A stretch of 64,000 nucleotides of DNA, taken from Castellaniella sp049651205. GTDB lineage: Bacteria; Pseudomonadota; Gammaproteobacteria; Burkholderiales; Burkholderiaceae_B. The translations under genes were made by a program, and so were the position numbers. The stretch covers positions 62,001 through 126,000 of the forward strand of contig NZ_JBASBR010000013.1 in assembly GCF_049651205.1 (NCBI RefSeq), given 5' to 3'. Positions 9,168 to 17,883 of this stretch are shown here, in pieces (the first letter of the stretch is position 1; each line of letters starts with the position of its first letter). Under the pieces are notes generated by a model. That model had not been told where the DNA came from and did not search any database. It was given only the letters and a program-made list of their open reading frames with translations.

Positions 9168-9839
9168 CTAACGCACACCGTAGCGGTTGCGGTACGCCGC
9201 AACCGCCTCCCGGTGCGCCGACAAGCTGGCATCGCCCTCAAGCAGCGCCATGACGTCTGTCAGCGAAGCAATCCGCACCACCGGGATCCCGTATTGCTGT
9301 TCAACGTCCTGCAAGGCCGAATGCACGGACAGGGCATCATCGGCCCCGGCGCGCTCCATGCGATCCAGTGCAATCAGTACAGCAGCCGGCTGAGCCCCCG
9401 CGGCACGAATCAAAGAGACGGATTCTCTGACCGACGTACCCGCCGTAATGACGTCGTCGATGATGACCACCTTGCCCTGCAATGGGGCCCCCACCAGCAC
9501 CCCGCCTTCACCGTGGTCTTTGGCCTCTTTACGGTTATAGGCAAAGGGCACTGGGCGCTCTGCCATGGCCGGCTGAGCAGCCAGAGCAATGGCGGCGGTG
9601 GTTGCCAGCGGAATACCCTTGTAGGCTGGCCCAAACAACATGTCGAAAGACAGCCCCGAGGCCAACAATGCGTGGGCATAGAACTGCCCAAGGCGCCCGA
9701 CGCTGGCTCCGGAATCAAACAGACCCGCATTAAAAAAGTAAGGGCTTAGCCGGCCCGATTTGGTCTTGAATTCTCCAAACCGGAGAACCCCGTGATCCAG
9801 GGAAAAGCGCACAAACGCCTGGGCATCAAAACCTGACAT
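9168..9839 (-). CDS. pyrE: Orotate phosphoribosyltransferase
   Basis: Converts orotate and PRPP to orotidine 5'-monophosphate in pyrimidine synthesis. The start at 9839 (MSGFDAQAF, 223 aa) matches the usual family length. An in-frame ATG at 9869 would add 10 residues. The PRPP-binding motif VVIIDDVITAGTS is at about residues 124–136. The flexible loop with the catalytic lysines (YNRKEAKDHGEGG) is at about 101–113. It is convergent with the aminotransferase gene and divergent from xth. Confidence 0.95.
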   Translation of the reverse strand: MSGFDAQAFVRFSLDHGVLRFGEFKTKSGRLSPYFFNAGLFDSGASVGRLGQFYAHALLASGLSFDMLFGPAYKGIPLATTAAIALAAQPAMAERPVPFAYNRKEAKDHGEGGVLVGAPLQGKVVIIDDVITAGTSVRESVSLIRAAGAQPAAVLIALDRMERAGADDALSVHSALQDVEQQYGIPVVRIASLTDVMALLEGDASLSAHREAVAAYRNRYGVR

Positions 9840-9876
9840 GGTGGTGATCTCAACATCCGCAAAACCCACATTATCG

Positions 9877-9917
9877 GTTATTTGCGTCTATGACTCGCCC
9901 GTTATTTACGCCTATGA
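9877..9917. repeat. Two 17-bp direct repeats in the pyrE–xth divergent promoter
   Basis: GTTATTTGCGTCTATGA (9877–9893) and GTTATTTACGCCTATGA (9901–9917) match at 15 of 17 positions and are 24 bp apart. They lie between the divergent genes pyrE and xth. They may be regulator half-sites or a small duplication in the promoter. Confidence 0.55.
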
Positions 9918-9987
9918 TTAACCCTTGACCTGCCATCCCCCACAAAGGGCGGGCCGTTTTTTGGTTGTTTTGCCTGAAGGATCCCCC

Positions 9988-10785
9988 GTGCAACGTATCA
10001 CCACACTGAACGCCAATGGCATCCGCTCAGCCTTTCGCAAAGGCCTAGCCGATTGGCTGCAAACCCGGCAACCCGACATCGTCTGCCTGCAAGAGATCAA
10101 AATCCAGGATGCCGATCTGGTCGACGAACTGCGCCACCCCGAGGGCTACCAGGGATACTTTCATCACGCAGAAAAAAAGGGGTATAGCGGCGTAGGGCTT
10201 TATGCCCGCCAGGCCCCAGACCACGTCACAATCGGGATGGACAACCCCGAGTTTGACGCGGAAGGCCGTATCCTGCGTGCCGACTGGCCAGGCCTGACAG
10301 TGGTCAGTGCCTACCTGCCCTCGGGCTCCAGCGGCGACGAGCGTCAAACCGCCAAATACCGGTTTCTGGATCACTACCTGCAGTGGCTGGACGCCCTGAT
10401 GCAAGAGCACCGCGACACCGGCCGCGAGTTTCTGGTGTGTGGCGACTGGAACATTGCACACCACGAGATCGATCTCAAAAACTGGAAAGGCAACCTTAAA
10501 AACAGCGGCTTTTTACCCGAAGAGCGTGCCTGGATGACCCAATTACTGGATCAACACGGCTGGGTGGATGTTTACCGCGGGTTGTATCCACAGGCCGAGG
10601 GCGAGGCCTACACCTGGTGGAGCAATCGTGGTCAGGCCTGGGCAAAAAACGTGGGATGGCGTATCGATTACCAGATCGCCACGCCAGGGCTGGCAGCTCG
10701 CGCCATGCAGGCCGATGTTTATAAAGACCAGCGCTTCAGCGATCACGCACCACTGACCATTGAATATCGCTGCTCAGACACATAA
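9988..10785 (+). CDS. xth: Exodeoxyribonuclease III (AP endonuclease)
   Basis: Endonuclease/exonuclease/phosphatase-fold enzyme that cleaves at abasic sites and removes 3' blocking groups in base-excision repair. The GTG at 9988 (265 aa, VQRITTLNANGIRSA) is preferred because GAAGGA lies 6 bases upstream and the N-terminus matches the family. The metal ligand Glu36 lies in CLQEIKI, GDWNIAH is in the centre, and the catalytic histidine is in the C-terminal SDHAPL. The length is close to E. coli XthA. Confidence 0.94.
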   Translation: MQRITTLNANGIRSAFRKGLADWLQTRQPDIVCLQEIKIQDADLVDELRHPEGYQGYFHHAEKKGYSGVGLYARQAPDHVTIGMDNPEFDAEGRILRADWPGLTVVSAYLPSGSSGDERQTAKYRFLDHYLQWLDALMQEHRDTGREFLVCGDWNIAHHEIDLKNWKGNLKNSGFLPEERAWMTQLLDQHGWVDVYRGLYPQAEGEAYTWWSNRGQAWAKNVGWRIDYQIATPGLAARAMQADVYKDQRFSDHAPLTIEYRCSDT

Positions 10786-10862
10786 ACATACAAAAGTTGC
10801 ATCAAAGTCTGTACAATCAAACTGAATTCGCATACTAAGCACCTCTAACCTGGAAATCACCC

Positions 10863-11066
10863 ATGTCAGATTCCGTCGAAAGCGCAGTGGCTGCTGCCTC
10901 TGGCCTGCAAAATTGGTCGATGATGCAAGAAAAACAAAACGTGCTGCTGCGTAAAGTGCTGGACGGGCAGTCCAACACCATCCTCAGCCTGGTCAACTCG
11001 GTACCCAGCGTACCGCAATTGGCTAATACCGGTGCTGTTGGCACCTTGCTGCACACCACCGCTTAA
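10863..11066 (+). CDS. Small YjfB-like (putative motility) protein
   Basis: A 67-residue protein beginning MSDSVESAVAAASG. A central amphipathic stretch (MMQEKQNVLLRKVLDGQSNTILSLVNSV) resembles the YjfB-type putative motility family, in which a short helix ends with a KxLD-like motif. The match is by eye only. A monocistronic unit is indicated by the strong terminator immediately downstream. No flagellar or chemotaxis genes are nearby, so the functional label is weak. Confidence 0.5.
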   Translation: MSDSVESAVAAASGLQNWSMMQEKQNVLLRKVLDGQSNTILSLVNSVPSVPQLANTGAVGTLLHTTA

Positions 11067-11077
11067 ACAGTCACAGC

Positions 11078-11139
11078 AAAAAGCACCATTCAGGTAGCGC
11101 CCGGTTAAAACGGGGTGCCACCTGAATGGTGCTTTTTTA
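11078..11139 (+). terminator. Strong intrinsic terminator
   Basis: A long inverted repeat pairs 11078–11095 (AAAAAGCACCATTCAGGT) with 11120–11137, ending in TTTTTT. The loop contains a second GC-rich pairing. It closes the small YjfB-like transcription unit. The A-tract on the 5' side would give it activity on the opposite strand as well, insulating the neighbouring carrier gene. Confidence 0.9.
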
Positions 11140-11219
11140 TTGGTGGGATACGGGTGGCTAAAGCACTATGATTCGGGCATCCGGGATACTGCGATACAGA
11201 TATCCGAGAACCTGCACAC

Positions 11220-12230
11220 TCAGGCCACAGCCCGGCGCGTCTTTTGCCGTGAGAGATCGTCCTTGCGTTGATAGTTTTGTGCCAGCACAGCGCACACCAT
11301 CAGCTGGATCTGGTGAAAAATCATCAACGGCAGCAGCACAGGGCCAATGGCGCTGGCACTAAACAGCACCCCGGCCATCGGCACACCCGTCGCCATACTT
11401 TTTTTAGAACCACAAAAGACGATGGTGATTTCATCTGCCCGGTTAAACCCCAGTTTGCGGGTAGACCAGGTATTAAGCACCAGCACCAGGGCAAGCAACA
11501 CCGAACAGCAAACGGTGAGCCACACCAACGAAGCAGTATCCACCTGCTGCCAAAGCCCAGCCACCACCGACTCGCTGAAAGCGGTATATACCACCAGCAA
11601 GATCGAGCTTTGATCCACGCCGGTGATCAGTGGGCGATGGCGATCCATCCAACGGCCGATGACTGGTCGCATCAGATGCCCGGCGACAAATGGCAGAAAA
11701 ATCTGCTGACCGATGCGCAAAATAGATTGCAACAGCGAATGGCTGTCCAGCGCCGAGGTATCGGTATTAAGCAGCAGCTGCAATAGCAGCGGCGTCATCG
11801 CGATCCCCACAATGCTGGATGCCGAGGCAGCGCACACGGCTGCAGGCACGTTGCCGCGCGCAATCGAGGTGAAGGCAATCGCGGATTGCACGGTACCCGG
11901 CAAAACACACAGGTACAGCACCCCTACATACAGAGGCTCGCCCAGCAGAGGCACCAACATCGGCCGTAAACCCCAGCCCAGTAGCGGGAAGATTACAAAC
12001 GTCCATATGAAGATCACACCATGCAGCCGCCAATGCATGGCACCTGCGATGATCGCCTGACGCGACAGCTTGGCCCCATGCAAGAAAAACAACAAGGCAA
12101 TCGCAGCAGCAGTGAGTGTTTCAAAGAATACCGCGCCTTGACCACGCGCCGGCAACAGCGTGGCTGCTGTCACGACAGCGATCAATATCAGGGTGAAGCG
12201 ATCAAAGAGCAGACGTAATTTTGAGAGCAT
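11220..12230 (-). CDS. Bile acid:Na+ symporter-like carrier (SBF-like, YfeH type)
   Basis: Integral membrane protein (336 aa) with about ten hydrophobic segments. It contains the SBF-like features PGTVQSAIAFTSIARGN (residues about 111–127) and the FCGSKKSMATGVPMAG segment near the C-terminus. Both are typical of the bile acid:sodium symporter-like YfeH group in the BART superfamily. Substrate is unknown for most members. It sits alone between terminator-flanked neighbours. Confidence 0.8.
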   Translation of the reverse strand: MLSKLRLLFDRFTLILIAVVTAATLLPARGQGAVFFETLTAAAIALLFFLHGAKLSRQAIIAGAMHWRLHGVIFIWTFVIFPLLGWGLRPMLVPLLGEPLYVGVLYLCVLPGTVQSAIAFTSIARGNVPAAVCAASASSIVGIAMTPLLLQLLLNTDTSALDSHSLLQSILRIGQQIFLPFVAGHLMRPVIGRWMDRHRPLITGVDQSSILLVVYTAFSESVVAGLWQQVDTASLVWLTVCCSVLLALVLVLNTWSTRKLGFNRADEITIVFCGSKKSMATGVPMAGVLFSASAIGPVLLPLMIFHQIQLMVCAVLAQNYQRKDDLSRQKTRRAVA

Positions 12231-12394
12231 GATTCAGGCTGCACGGCTAAACGCGCATCATCTAAAAAAAGGGAAACGGCACAGCTTAAATAAATCTGAA
12301 ACTTCTATCTATCGACAAAACCGACATCATCAGTGCTGAACAGCAATGCCCATCCTTTTGCAGCCATATCGCCGACGCAATTGGTATTACACCC

Positions 12395-13642
12395 CTAAGC
12401 GGGCTGTTGCTCGTCAAGGCGCATGATCAGGCCGCGCATGCGCCACAACAAAGCCAGGCCGGGCAAGGCAATAGCGATAGTGATAACAAAAAACCCGGGC
12501 CAGCCCAAATGCTTGACCAGTACCGGTGTAAGCGGCCCGGCCAGATAAATGCGCCCCACCGCAGACAGCGCTGACAACAACGCAAACTGGGTAGCCGAAA
12601 ACTGCTGCTGACACAGAGCCATCAACAAGGCCACAAACGCAGCGGTACCCAGCCCACCACACAGGTTTTCAATGGCCACCACCGCAGCCATCGAATACAG
12701 ATGCGGCGGCGTGACCGCCAACACCCAATAGCCAAAGTTGGACACTGCCTGCAAGGCACCAAACAGCATCAGCGCCCGATAAAGCCCCAGGCGCGTCATC
12801 AGGCCGCCCCCCGCCAGTGCACCGATGATGGTGGCCACCAGCCCAAAGACTTTGTTCACCATTCCCACTTCGGTGACATCAAAACCGGCACCGCGAATCA
12901 GGAAGGTTGTGGATAACGCGCCGGCAAAGGCATCCCCCAACTTGTACAGCACAATCAGCAACAGTATCGTCCAGGCCCCCGAGCGCCCGAAAAACTCGCG
13001 CAAGGGTTCCACCACCGCCAGTTGCAGGCTTCTGGGCGCCTGGGTGACACGCTCGGGCTCGGGCGCCCAGAGGGTTGCCAGTGAGGAGATGGCCATCAGC
13101 ACACCCATCACCATATAGGTGCGTCCCCACCCCAGCCACTGATCAGCCATGATCAGGGCCAGGCCACCGGACACCACCATCGCCAGCCGATACCCCATTA
13201 CTTTCAATGCTGCGCCAGCCGCACGCTCGTCCGTGCGCAGAACATCCGTGCTGTAGGCATCAAAAGCGATATCCTGGGTGGCAGATAAAAACGCCACCCA
13301 TACCGCCAGCAACGCCAGAACTTCCAGTTGCGACCCGGGGGTAAAAAAACCCATGGCAGCAATCGATGCAGCCAGCAACCACTGCGTAAGAAACACCCAG
13401 CCACGCCGCCGCCCCAGCCAGGGTGGCGCATAGCGATCCACCAGTGGCGCCCAAAGAAATTTCAAGGTGTAGGCTGTACCGGCAAGCGTAAGGAAACCAA
13501 TACTTTGCAGGGACACCTGCTCTACCGTGGCCCAGGCCTGCAGGGTGCCCGACGTCAGCGCCAGGGGCAAGCCACTGGCAAACCCCAGAACCAGCAAGGG
13601 TGCGACCCGCCGCTGGCCATATACACGCCAGCCTTTCGTCAT
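12395..13642 (-). CDS. ampG: Muropeptide MFS transporter AmpG
   Basis: Inner-membrane permease (415 aa) of the AmpG family that imports GlcNAc-anhydroMurNAc peptides for cell-wall recycling. The N-terminal GFASGLPLALTSGTLQAW and the TQDIAFDAYSTDVL segment in the first half are characteristic. It is shorter than E. coli AmpG (491 aa), which carries an extra C-terminal region, but such lengths are common in betaproteobacteria. Its start overlaps the end of metW by 4 bp (ATGA), making it the third gene of the metX-metW-ampG operon. Confidence 0.88.
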   Translation of the reverse strand: MTKGWRVYGQRRVAPLLVLGFASGLPLALTSGTLQAWATVEQVSLQSIGFLTLAGTAYTLKFLWAPLVDRYAPPWLGRRRGWVFLTQWLLAASIAAMGFFTPGSQLEVLALLAVWVAFLSATQDIAFDAYSTDVLRTDERAAGAALKVMGYRLAMVVSGGLALIMADQWLGWGRTYMVMGVLMAISSLATLWAPEPERVTQAPRSLQLAVVEPLREFFGRSGAWTILLLIVLYKLGDAFAGALSTTFLIRGAGFDVTEVGMVNKVFGLVATIIGALAGGGLMTRLGLYRALMLFGALQAVSNFGYWVLAVTPPHLYSMAAVVAIENLCGGLGTAAFVALLMALCQQQFSATQFALLSALSAVGRIYLAGPLTPVLVKHLGWPGFFVITIAIALPGLALLWRMRGLIMRLDEQQPA

Positions 13643-14301
13643 CCCTGCCTGCCCATGGGCGACTCAAACCGATAAACGGCCAGTGTGCTGCGCCAGCTGC
13701 GCAGCCAGTGGATCTCCGCCTCTCCCCGGAAGGCGGCCAAATCCGTAATACGCAAGCCCAGTTGTGCAGCCAGCTGCTGGAAGTCGCGCAACGTGCACAA
13801 ATGGATATTGGGTGTGTTGTACCACTGGTATGGCATCTGGTCGTTGACCGGCATGCGCCCGCGCAGAATCGACCAGCCGTGCGGCCAGTATCCAAAATTG
13901 GGAAACGACACAATGCCATAGCGGGCCACTCGGGCCATTTCGTGCAGGATGTGTTCTGTGTGATGCATCGACTGCAGTGTTTGCGACAACACCACCGTAT
14001 CAAACTGCTGATCGTCAAACAGCGCCAGGCCTTCTTCGAGGTTTTGCTGGATCACCCGCACCCCGCGCCGTACCGCTGCAATTACTTGCAAATCGTCGAT
14101 TTCAACCCCGGCGCCCTTTACCTGCCGGGTATTTTGCAGATACTCAAGCAGATGCCCGTCGGCACAACCCAGATCCAGCACCCGGCTGCCAGGCGCGATC
14201 CAGGAGGCAATGCGCAGCAGATCGATGCGCGGTGCACCGCTTTGAGAAACGGCTGCAGGCCGATTGTTGTGTGGGTCTGCCTGAACCACAGCTGATTTCA
14301 T
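13639..14301 (-). CDS. metW: Methionine biosynthesis protein MetW
   Basis: SAM-dependent methyltransferase-fold protein (220 aa) that partners MetX in homoserine acylation in many proteobacteria. Motif I, VLDLGCADGH, is at residues 41–50. The start overlaps the metX stop by 4 bp (ATGA) and its own stop overlaps ampG likewise, giving tight translational coupling. The metX-metW adjacency is conserved and supports the name. Confidence 0.93.
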   Translation of the reverse strand: MKSAVVQADPHNNRPAAVSQSGAPRIDLLRIASWIAPGSRVLDLGCADGHLLEYLQNTRQVKGAGVEIDDLQVIAAVRRGVRVIQQNLEEGLALFDDQQFDTVVLSQTLQSMHHTEHILHEMARVARYGIVSFPNFGYWPHGWSILRGRMPVNDQMPYQWYNTPNIHLCTLRDFQQLAAQLGLRITDLAAFRGEAEIHWLRSWRSTLAVYRFESPMGRQG

Positions 14302-15548
14302 GCCAAAACCCCGGTGGTTTCACATCTTTCGCCCAAACCCAGGCGCTGTGCGATTTGGTCATAGTAGCCCTGGACAATCGCGTGATAACGCACGTCTCCG
14401 AGCAAAAAGGCATCATGACCATGCGGTGCGTCGATCTCGGCGTAGGTGACTTCACGTTGGTTTTTGAGCAAGGCCCGCACCATCTCGCGGGAGTGCTCTG
14501 GGGCGAAACGCCAATCGGTGGTAAACGATACCAGCAAAAAACGCGCCTGCGCAGGCGCCAATGCCTTGGCGAGATCGCCTCCATAAGCCCGTGCCGGATC
14601 AAAATAATCCAGGGCCCGGGTAAGCAGCAAATAGGTATTGGCATCAAAATATCGCGAGAATTTCTCGCCCTGATGCCGCAGATAGGATTCGACCTCGAAC
14701 TCGACATCGTAGTTATAGCGATAATCGCCATCTGGCCCCGGCGCCCGCTGGGATCGGCCAAACTTCGAGGCCATGACTTCGTCAGACTGGTAAGTGATAT
14801 GCCCCACCATCCGCGCCACAGACAGGCCATTTAGCGGCACCACCCCCTGAGCCGCGTAGTCGCCCTGCCTGAAATCGGGATCCGTCAGGATGGCGCGACG
14901 CGCCACCTCGTTGAAGGCAATGTTCTGTGCGGTAAGGCCGGCCGTACTGGCCACCACCACGCAGTCTCCCACACGATCCGGGCAGGTAATGGCCCAGCTT
15001 AAGGCCTGCATCCCACCCAGGGATCCGCCCATCACGGCTGCAAAGCGCTCAATCCCGAAGTAATCGGCCACCCGTACCTGCGCATGCACCCAGTCTTCGA
15101 CAGTCAGCAGCGGAAACGATGCGCCCCAAGCCTGGCCGGTGGCTGGATTGATGGTGGTAGGGCCTGTGGAACCAAAGCACGAACCCAGATTATTGACGCC
15201 AATGACAAAAAACCGGTTGGTGTCCACCGCCTTGCCGGGGCCCACCATGTTATCCCACCACCCCGTCTGGTGAGGCGGCGCGGCGTCGATCCCGGCCACA
15301 TGATGCGAGGCATTAAGCGCATGGCATACCAGTACCGCATTGCTGCGTTGCGCATTGAGCTGCCCGTAGGTTTCTACCGCCAAGGTATACGAGGGCAGCA
15401 CTTGGCCACTGGCCAGTATGAGGGGCTCGTTGAAGGTTAGAAATTGGGGAGACACATAACCGACGCTGCCTGTGGGCACAGGAGGCTGGCCGGGTTGGGG
15501 TGCGGACGCCGTGCCTACGGAATCAGCGGAAAGGGCAATGATGGTCAT
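14298..15548 (-). CDS. metX: Homoserine O-acyltransferase MetX
   Basis: Alpha/beta-hydrolase-fold enzyme (416 aa) that acylates homoserine as the committed step to methionine. The nucleophile is Ser176 in GGSLGGMQ, and the catalytic His lies in DAPHGHDAFLL near the C-terminus. Whether acetyl- or succinyl-CoA is used cannot be decided from sequence by eye; both occur in MetX of proteobacteria. An AGAGG ribosome site lies 5 bases upstream, inside a predicted SAM-II riboswitch. This is the first gene of metX-metW-ampG. Confidence 0.93.
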   Translation of the reverse strand: MTIIALSADSVGTASAPQPGQPPVPTGSVGYVSPQFLTFNEPLILASGQVLPSYTLAVETYGQLNAQRSNAVLVCHALNASHHVAGIDAAPPHQTGWWDNMVGPGKAVDTNRFFVIGVNNLGSCFGSTGPTTINPATGQAWGASFPLLTVEDWVHAQVRVADYFGIERFAAVMGGSLGGMQALSWAITCPDRVGDCVVVASTAGLTAQNIAFNEVARRAILTDPDFRQGDYAAQGVVPLNGLSVARMVGHITYQSDEVMASKFGRSQRAPGPDGDYRYNYDVEFEVESYLRHQGEKFSRYFDANTYLLLTRALDYFDPARAYGGDLAKALAPAQARFLLVSFTTDWRFAPEHSREMVRALLKNQREVTYAEIDAPHGHDAFLLGDVRYHAIVQGYYDQIAQRLGLGERCETTGVLA

Positions 15549-15551
15549 CGG

Positions 15552-15608
15552 GACCTCTTTAGCTGGATTTATGGGGCGCCCGCAAGCGGATCAGGCAAAT
15601 CGGCGCCA
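15552..15608 (-). promoter_or_regulatory. SAM-II riboswitch in the metX leader
   Basis: On the minus strand the leader reads GGCGCC (15607–15602), GATTTG, a short loop, GGCGCC (15580–15575), CCATAAATCC, then AGCTAAAGAGG ending at 15554. This follows the SAM-II order: P1 stem, GAUUU loop segment, AUAAAUC pairing back to it as a pseudoknot (15601–15597 with 15570–15566), and the conserved AGCUAAA…GG tail. The tail contains the metX ribosome-binding site, so SAM binding would block translation. The match is by eye against the remembered consensus. Confidence 0.85.
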
Positions 15609-15610
15609 AG

Positions 15611-15916
15611 ACAGGTTTTATTCTAGCACCACGCACGCCCGTGCTTAAGCCCCGTCCCATCGCAATATCGCACCCCCTGAAAAAGGGTTCATTTTTGGGT
15701 ATCAGGGCAGCCTATTGCGTCCCGGCCAACGCTTTCCGACAGGCGGCATGTCAGCCATCTCGGGCGCCTCGAAAATTTATTTGGCGTCCATTTGATCTAG
15801 CGCAGAAAAACGCGACAAAAACGACAAAAGAAGACGTTGAATATTTGCAATGACATGATACATTTTCTCACGTTTAAACAAACAGAGCGCGGATTGCGCC
15901 ATATAACGGAGAGACC
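15611..15916. other. Intergenic region metX–LuxR-type gene
   Basis: These 306 bases carry no supported gene; a 70-codon plus-strand frame has no recognisable features. The 3' part is AT-rich (for example AATATTTGCAATGACATGATACATTTT around 15839–15865) and probably holds the promoter of the downstream HTH gene. No remnant of an autoinducer-binding domain is seen in front of that gene. Confidence 0.5.
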
Positions 15917-16144
15917 ATGAGAAAGTCGTCGTTACCCAAGTTGTCTGAGCGAGAGAGGCAGTGCCTGTATTGGGCGTCACACGGAAAAACCAGCCAGGAA
16001 ATGGGCAGCATTCTTGGCATTTCCGCACGCACGGCAAACTTCCACCTCACCAATGTCTGTGGCAAGCTCGGGGTGCGCTCGCGCCAGGCCGCCATTGCGT
16101 TGGGGCTACGCCGAAAACTGTTCTCGTATGATCGCCTGGACTGA
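15917..16144 (+). CDS. HTH-only LuxR-type regulator
   Basis: A 75-residue protein made almost entirely of a LuxR-family helix-turn-helix (LSERERQCLYWASHGKTSQE…). The pattern W-x-x-x-GKTS-x-E-x-x-x-ILGIS-x-RTANFH-x-x-N resembles the DNA-binding half of quorum-sensing LuxR/TraR proteins rather than NarL-type response regulators. No autoinducer or receiver domain precedes it. GGAGAG lies 5 bases upstream of the ATG, so it appears to be translated as it stands. It could be a dominant-negative partner or a remnant that kept its DNA-binding function. Confidence 0.75.
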   Translation: MRKSSLPKLSERERQCLYWASHGKTSQEMGSILGISARTANFHLTNVCGKLGVRSRQAAIALGLRRKLFSYDRLD

Positions 16145-16169
16145 ATCCGCCAGTATCGATTTGGCACCC

Positions 16170-16223
16170 GGGCCGGTGTTATCGCCGGCCCACAAGACAG
16201 TCTAAAATTAGCTTATTCAGACT
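16170..16223 (+). promoter_or_regulatory. Hairpin and inverted repeat between LuxR-type gene and gshA
   Basis: GGGCCGG (16170–16176) can pair with CCGGCCC (16185–16191) but has no T-tract. Then AGTCT (16199–16203) and AGACT (16219–16223) form a spaced inverted repeat just upstream of gshA. The first may be a weak terminator and the second a possible operator. Confidence 0.35.
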
Positions 16224-16241
16224 AACTCGGTACCCTTTATC

Positions 16242-17807
16242 ATGACCCAGGCCTCCCAACGACGCAGCCTTTTGTCTGCGCACCCCGAGCTGTTGCTTGG
16301 CATTCGCCGCGGCATCGAGAAAGAAGGCCTGCGGGTTGACGGCGAAGGGACTCTGGCGAAAACGCCCCATCCGGTGGCACTGGGCGCCGCACTTACCCAC
16401 CCCCACATCACTACCGATTACTCAGAATCCTTGCTCGAGCTGGTTACCAGTCCCTTGCCTTCAACCGAAGAGTTGGTCGGGCAACTCAGAGACATCCATA
16501 CGTTTGTGGCCTTGCGCAACCCTAACGAGGCCATCTGGAATCAATCCATGCCCTGTCATCTGCCGGCAGAAGCAGACATCCCGGTGGCATGGTATGGCAC
16601 ATCCAACACCGGCATGCTCAAGCATGTATACCGGCAAGGCCTTGCCTGGCGGTATGGCAAGGTAATGCAATGTATTGCGGGCGTGCACTACAACTTTTCG
16701 TTGCCCGAAGCCGCCTGGGACTTCCTCACTACGGGCGACACAGCCCAGGCACGCCGCAACACCGGCTATATGGGCCTGATCCGCAACTTCATGCGTCATT
16801 CGTGGTTGCTGATGTACCTGTTTGGCGCATCACCAGCCATGTCGCGCAGCTTTTTACAGCGCACCGGGCTCGAGTCCCATCTCTCCAAACTCAGCCCGGA
16901 TACCTATTGCCTTCCCTGGGCCACCAGCCTGCGCATGAGCGATCTAGGCTACAAAAACCCCAGCCAGTCAGAACTGCATCTTTGCTACAACGATCTGGAT
17001 ACTTTTACCGCACGCATCCACACGGCTGTCACCACGCCCTGGCCCGCCTACGAAGCCATCGGCACGCACCGCGACGGCCAGCGCATCCAGCTCAATACCA
17101 ATATCCTGCAGATCGAAAACGAGTACTACGCCACCATTCGACCCAAGCAAACGGCGGGGCGCTGCGAACGCCCCAATACGATCCTGCACCAGCGGGGCAT
17201 CCAGTACATCGAAGTGCGCTGTATGGATATTGACCCCTGGGAGCCAGCCGGAATCGCCGAAGACACCTGCCGGTTTCTGGACGCCTTTCTGCTGTTCTGT
17301 GCACTGGAAGACAGCCCGATGTTTCCCGCCCCCGGTACTTGCCAGGAAAGCCAGGGCAATTTTGCAACGGTGGCCCGCGAAGGCCGGCGGCCCGGCCTGC
17401 AACTCAGCCGAGAGGGCCAAAGCATTGCCTTGTCCGACTGGGCAGCCGAAACCCTGGCTCGCATCGCACCCTACGCAGCATTGCTGGACGAACAAACCAC
17501 CCGTACAGCACATCAGGCATCGATACAGGCGCAATTGGCGAAAGTCAAAGATGTCTCTCTCACCCCTTCTGCCCGCCTGCTGACGGCCTTGCAAGACAGC
17601 GGCCAAGAGTTTCATCAATGGACACTGGCGCAAAGCCAGGCACACTGGGCCGCTTTGCAGGCCAGAGGGCTGTCTGCCCAAACCCTGGCCCAATACGATA
17701 AAGCAGCACAAGACTCTTTGGCCGAGCAGGCAGAACTCGAAGCGGCACCTGCAGAAAGCTTCGAAAACTATGTCGTGCGGTTTCACGCCGCGCTGTTGGC
17801 TGCCTAA
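16242..17807 (+). CDS. gshA: Glutamate–cysteine ligase
   Basis: First enzyme of glutathione synthesis, joining glutamate and cysteine with ATP. At 521 aa it matches the proteobacterial (E. coli GshA) class in length. It has the N-terminal GIEKEGLRVDGEGTLAKTPHP motif, the YSESLLELVTSP substrate segment and the conserved core YIEVRCMDIDPWEPAGI. The ATG at 16242 gives the expected N-terminus. The gene is apparently monocistronic and convergent with the oxidoreductase downstream. Confidence 0.95.
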   Translation: MTQASQRRSLLSAHPELLLGIRRGIEKEGLRVDGEGTLAKTPHPVALGAALTHPHITTDYSESLLELVTSPLPSTEELVGQLRDIHTFVALRNPNEAIWNQSMPCHLPAEADIPVAWYGTSNTGMLKHVYRQGLAWRYGKVMQCIAGVHYNFSLPEAAWDFLTTGDTAQARRNTGYMGLIRNFMRHSWLLMYLFGASPAMSRSFLQRTGLESHLSKLSPDTYCLPWATSLRMSDLGYKNPSQSELHLCYNDLDTFTARIHTAVTTPWPAYEAIGTHRDGQRIQLNTNILQIENEYYATIRPKQTAGRCERPNTILHQRGIQYIEVRCMDIDPWEPAGIAEDTCRFLDAFLLFCALEDSPMFPAPGTCQESQGNFATVAREGRRPGLQLSREGQSIALSDWAAETLARIAPYAALLDEQTTRTAHQASIQAQLAKVKDVSLTPSARLLTALQDSGQEFHQWTLAQSQAHWAALQARGLSAQTLAQYDKAAQDSLAEQAELEAAPAESFENYVVRFHAALLAA

Positions 17808-17883
17808 GCTTAAAAATCAAAGAGCAACACCTGCGTCAATGTCTGGCGCGGGTATTGGTCTGTCCGGGCGATGGGGCAGCAGT

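Noticed and set aside
10780..10862. Sigma-28 (flagellar) promoter before the YjfB-like gene
   Set aside because: CAAAGTC resembles the -35 element, but no GCCGATAA-like -10 follows at the right distance.
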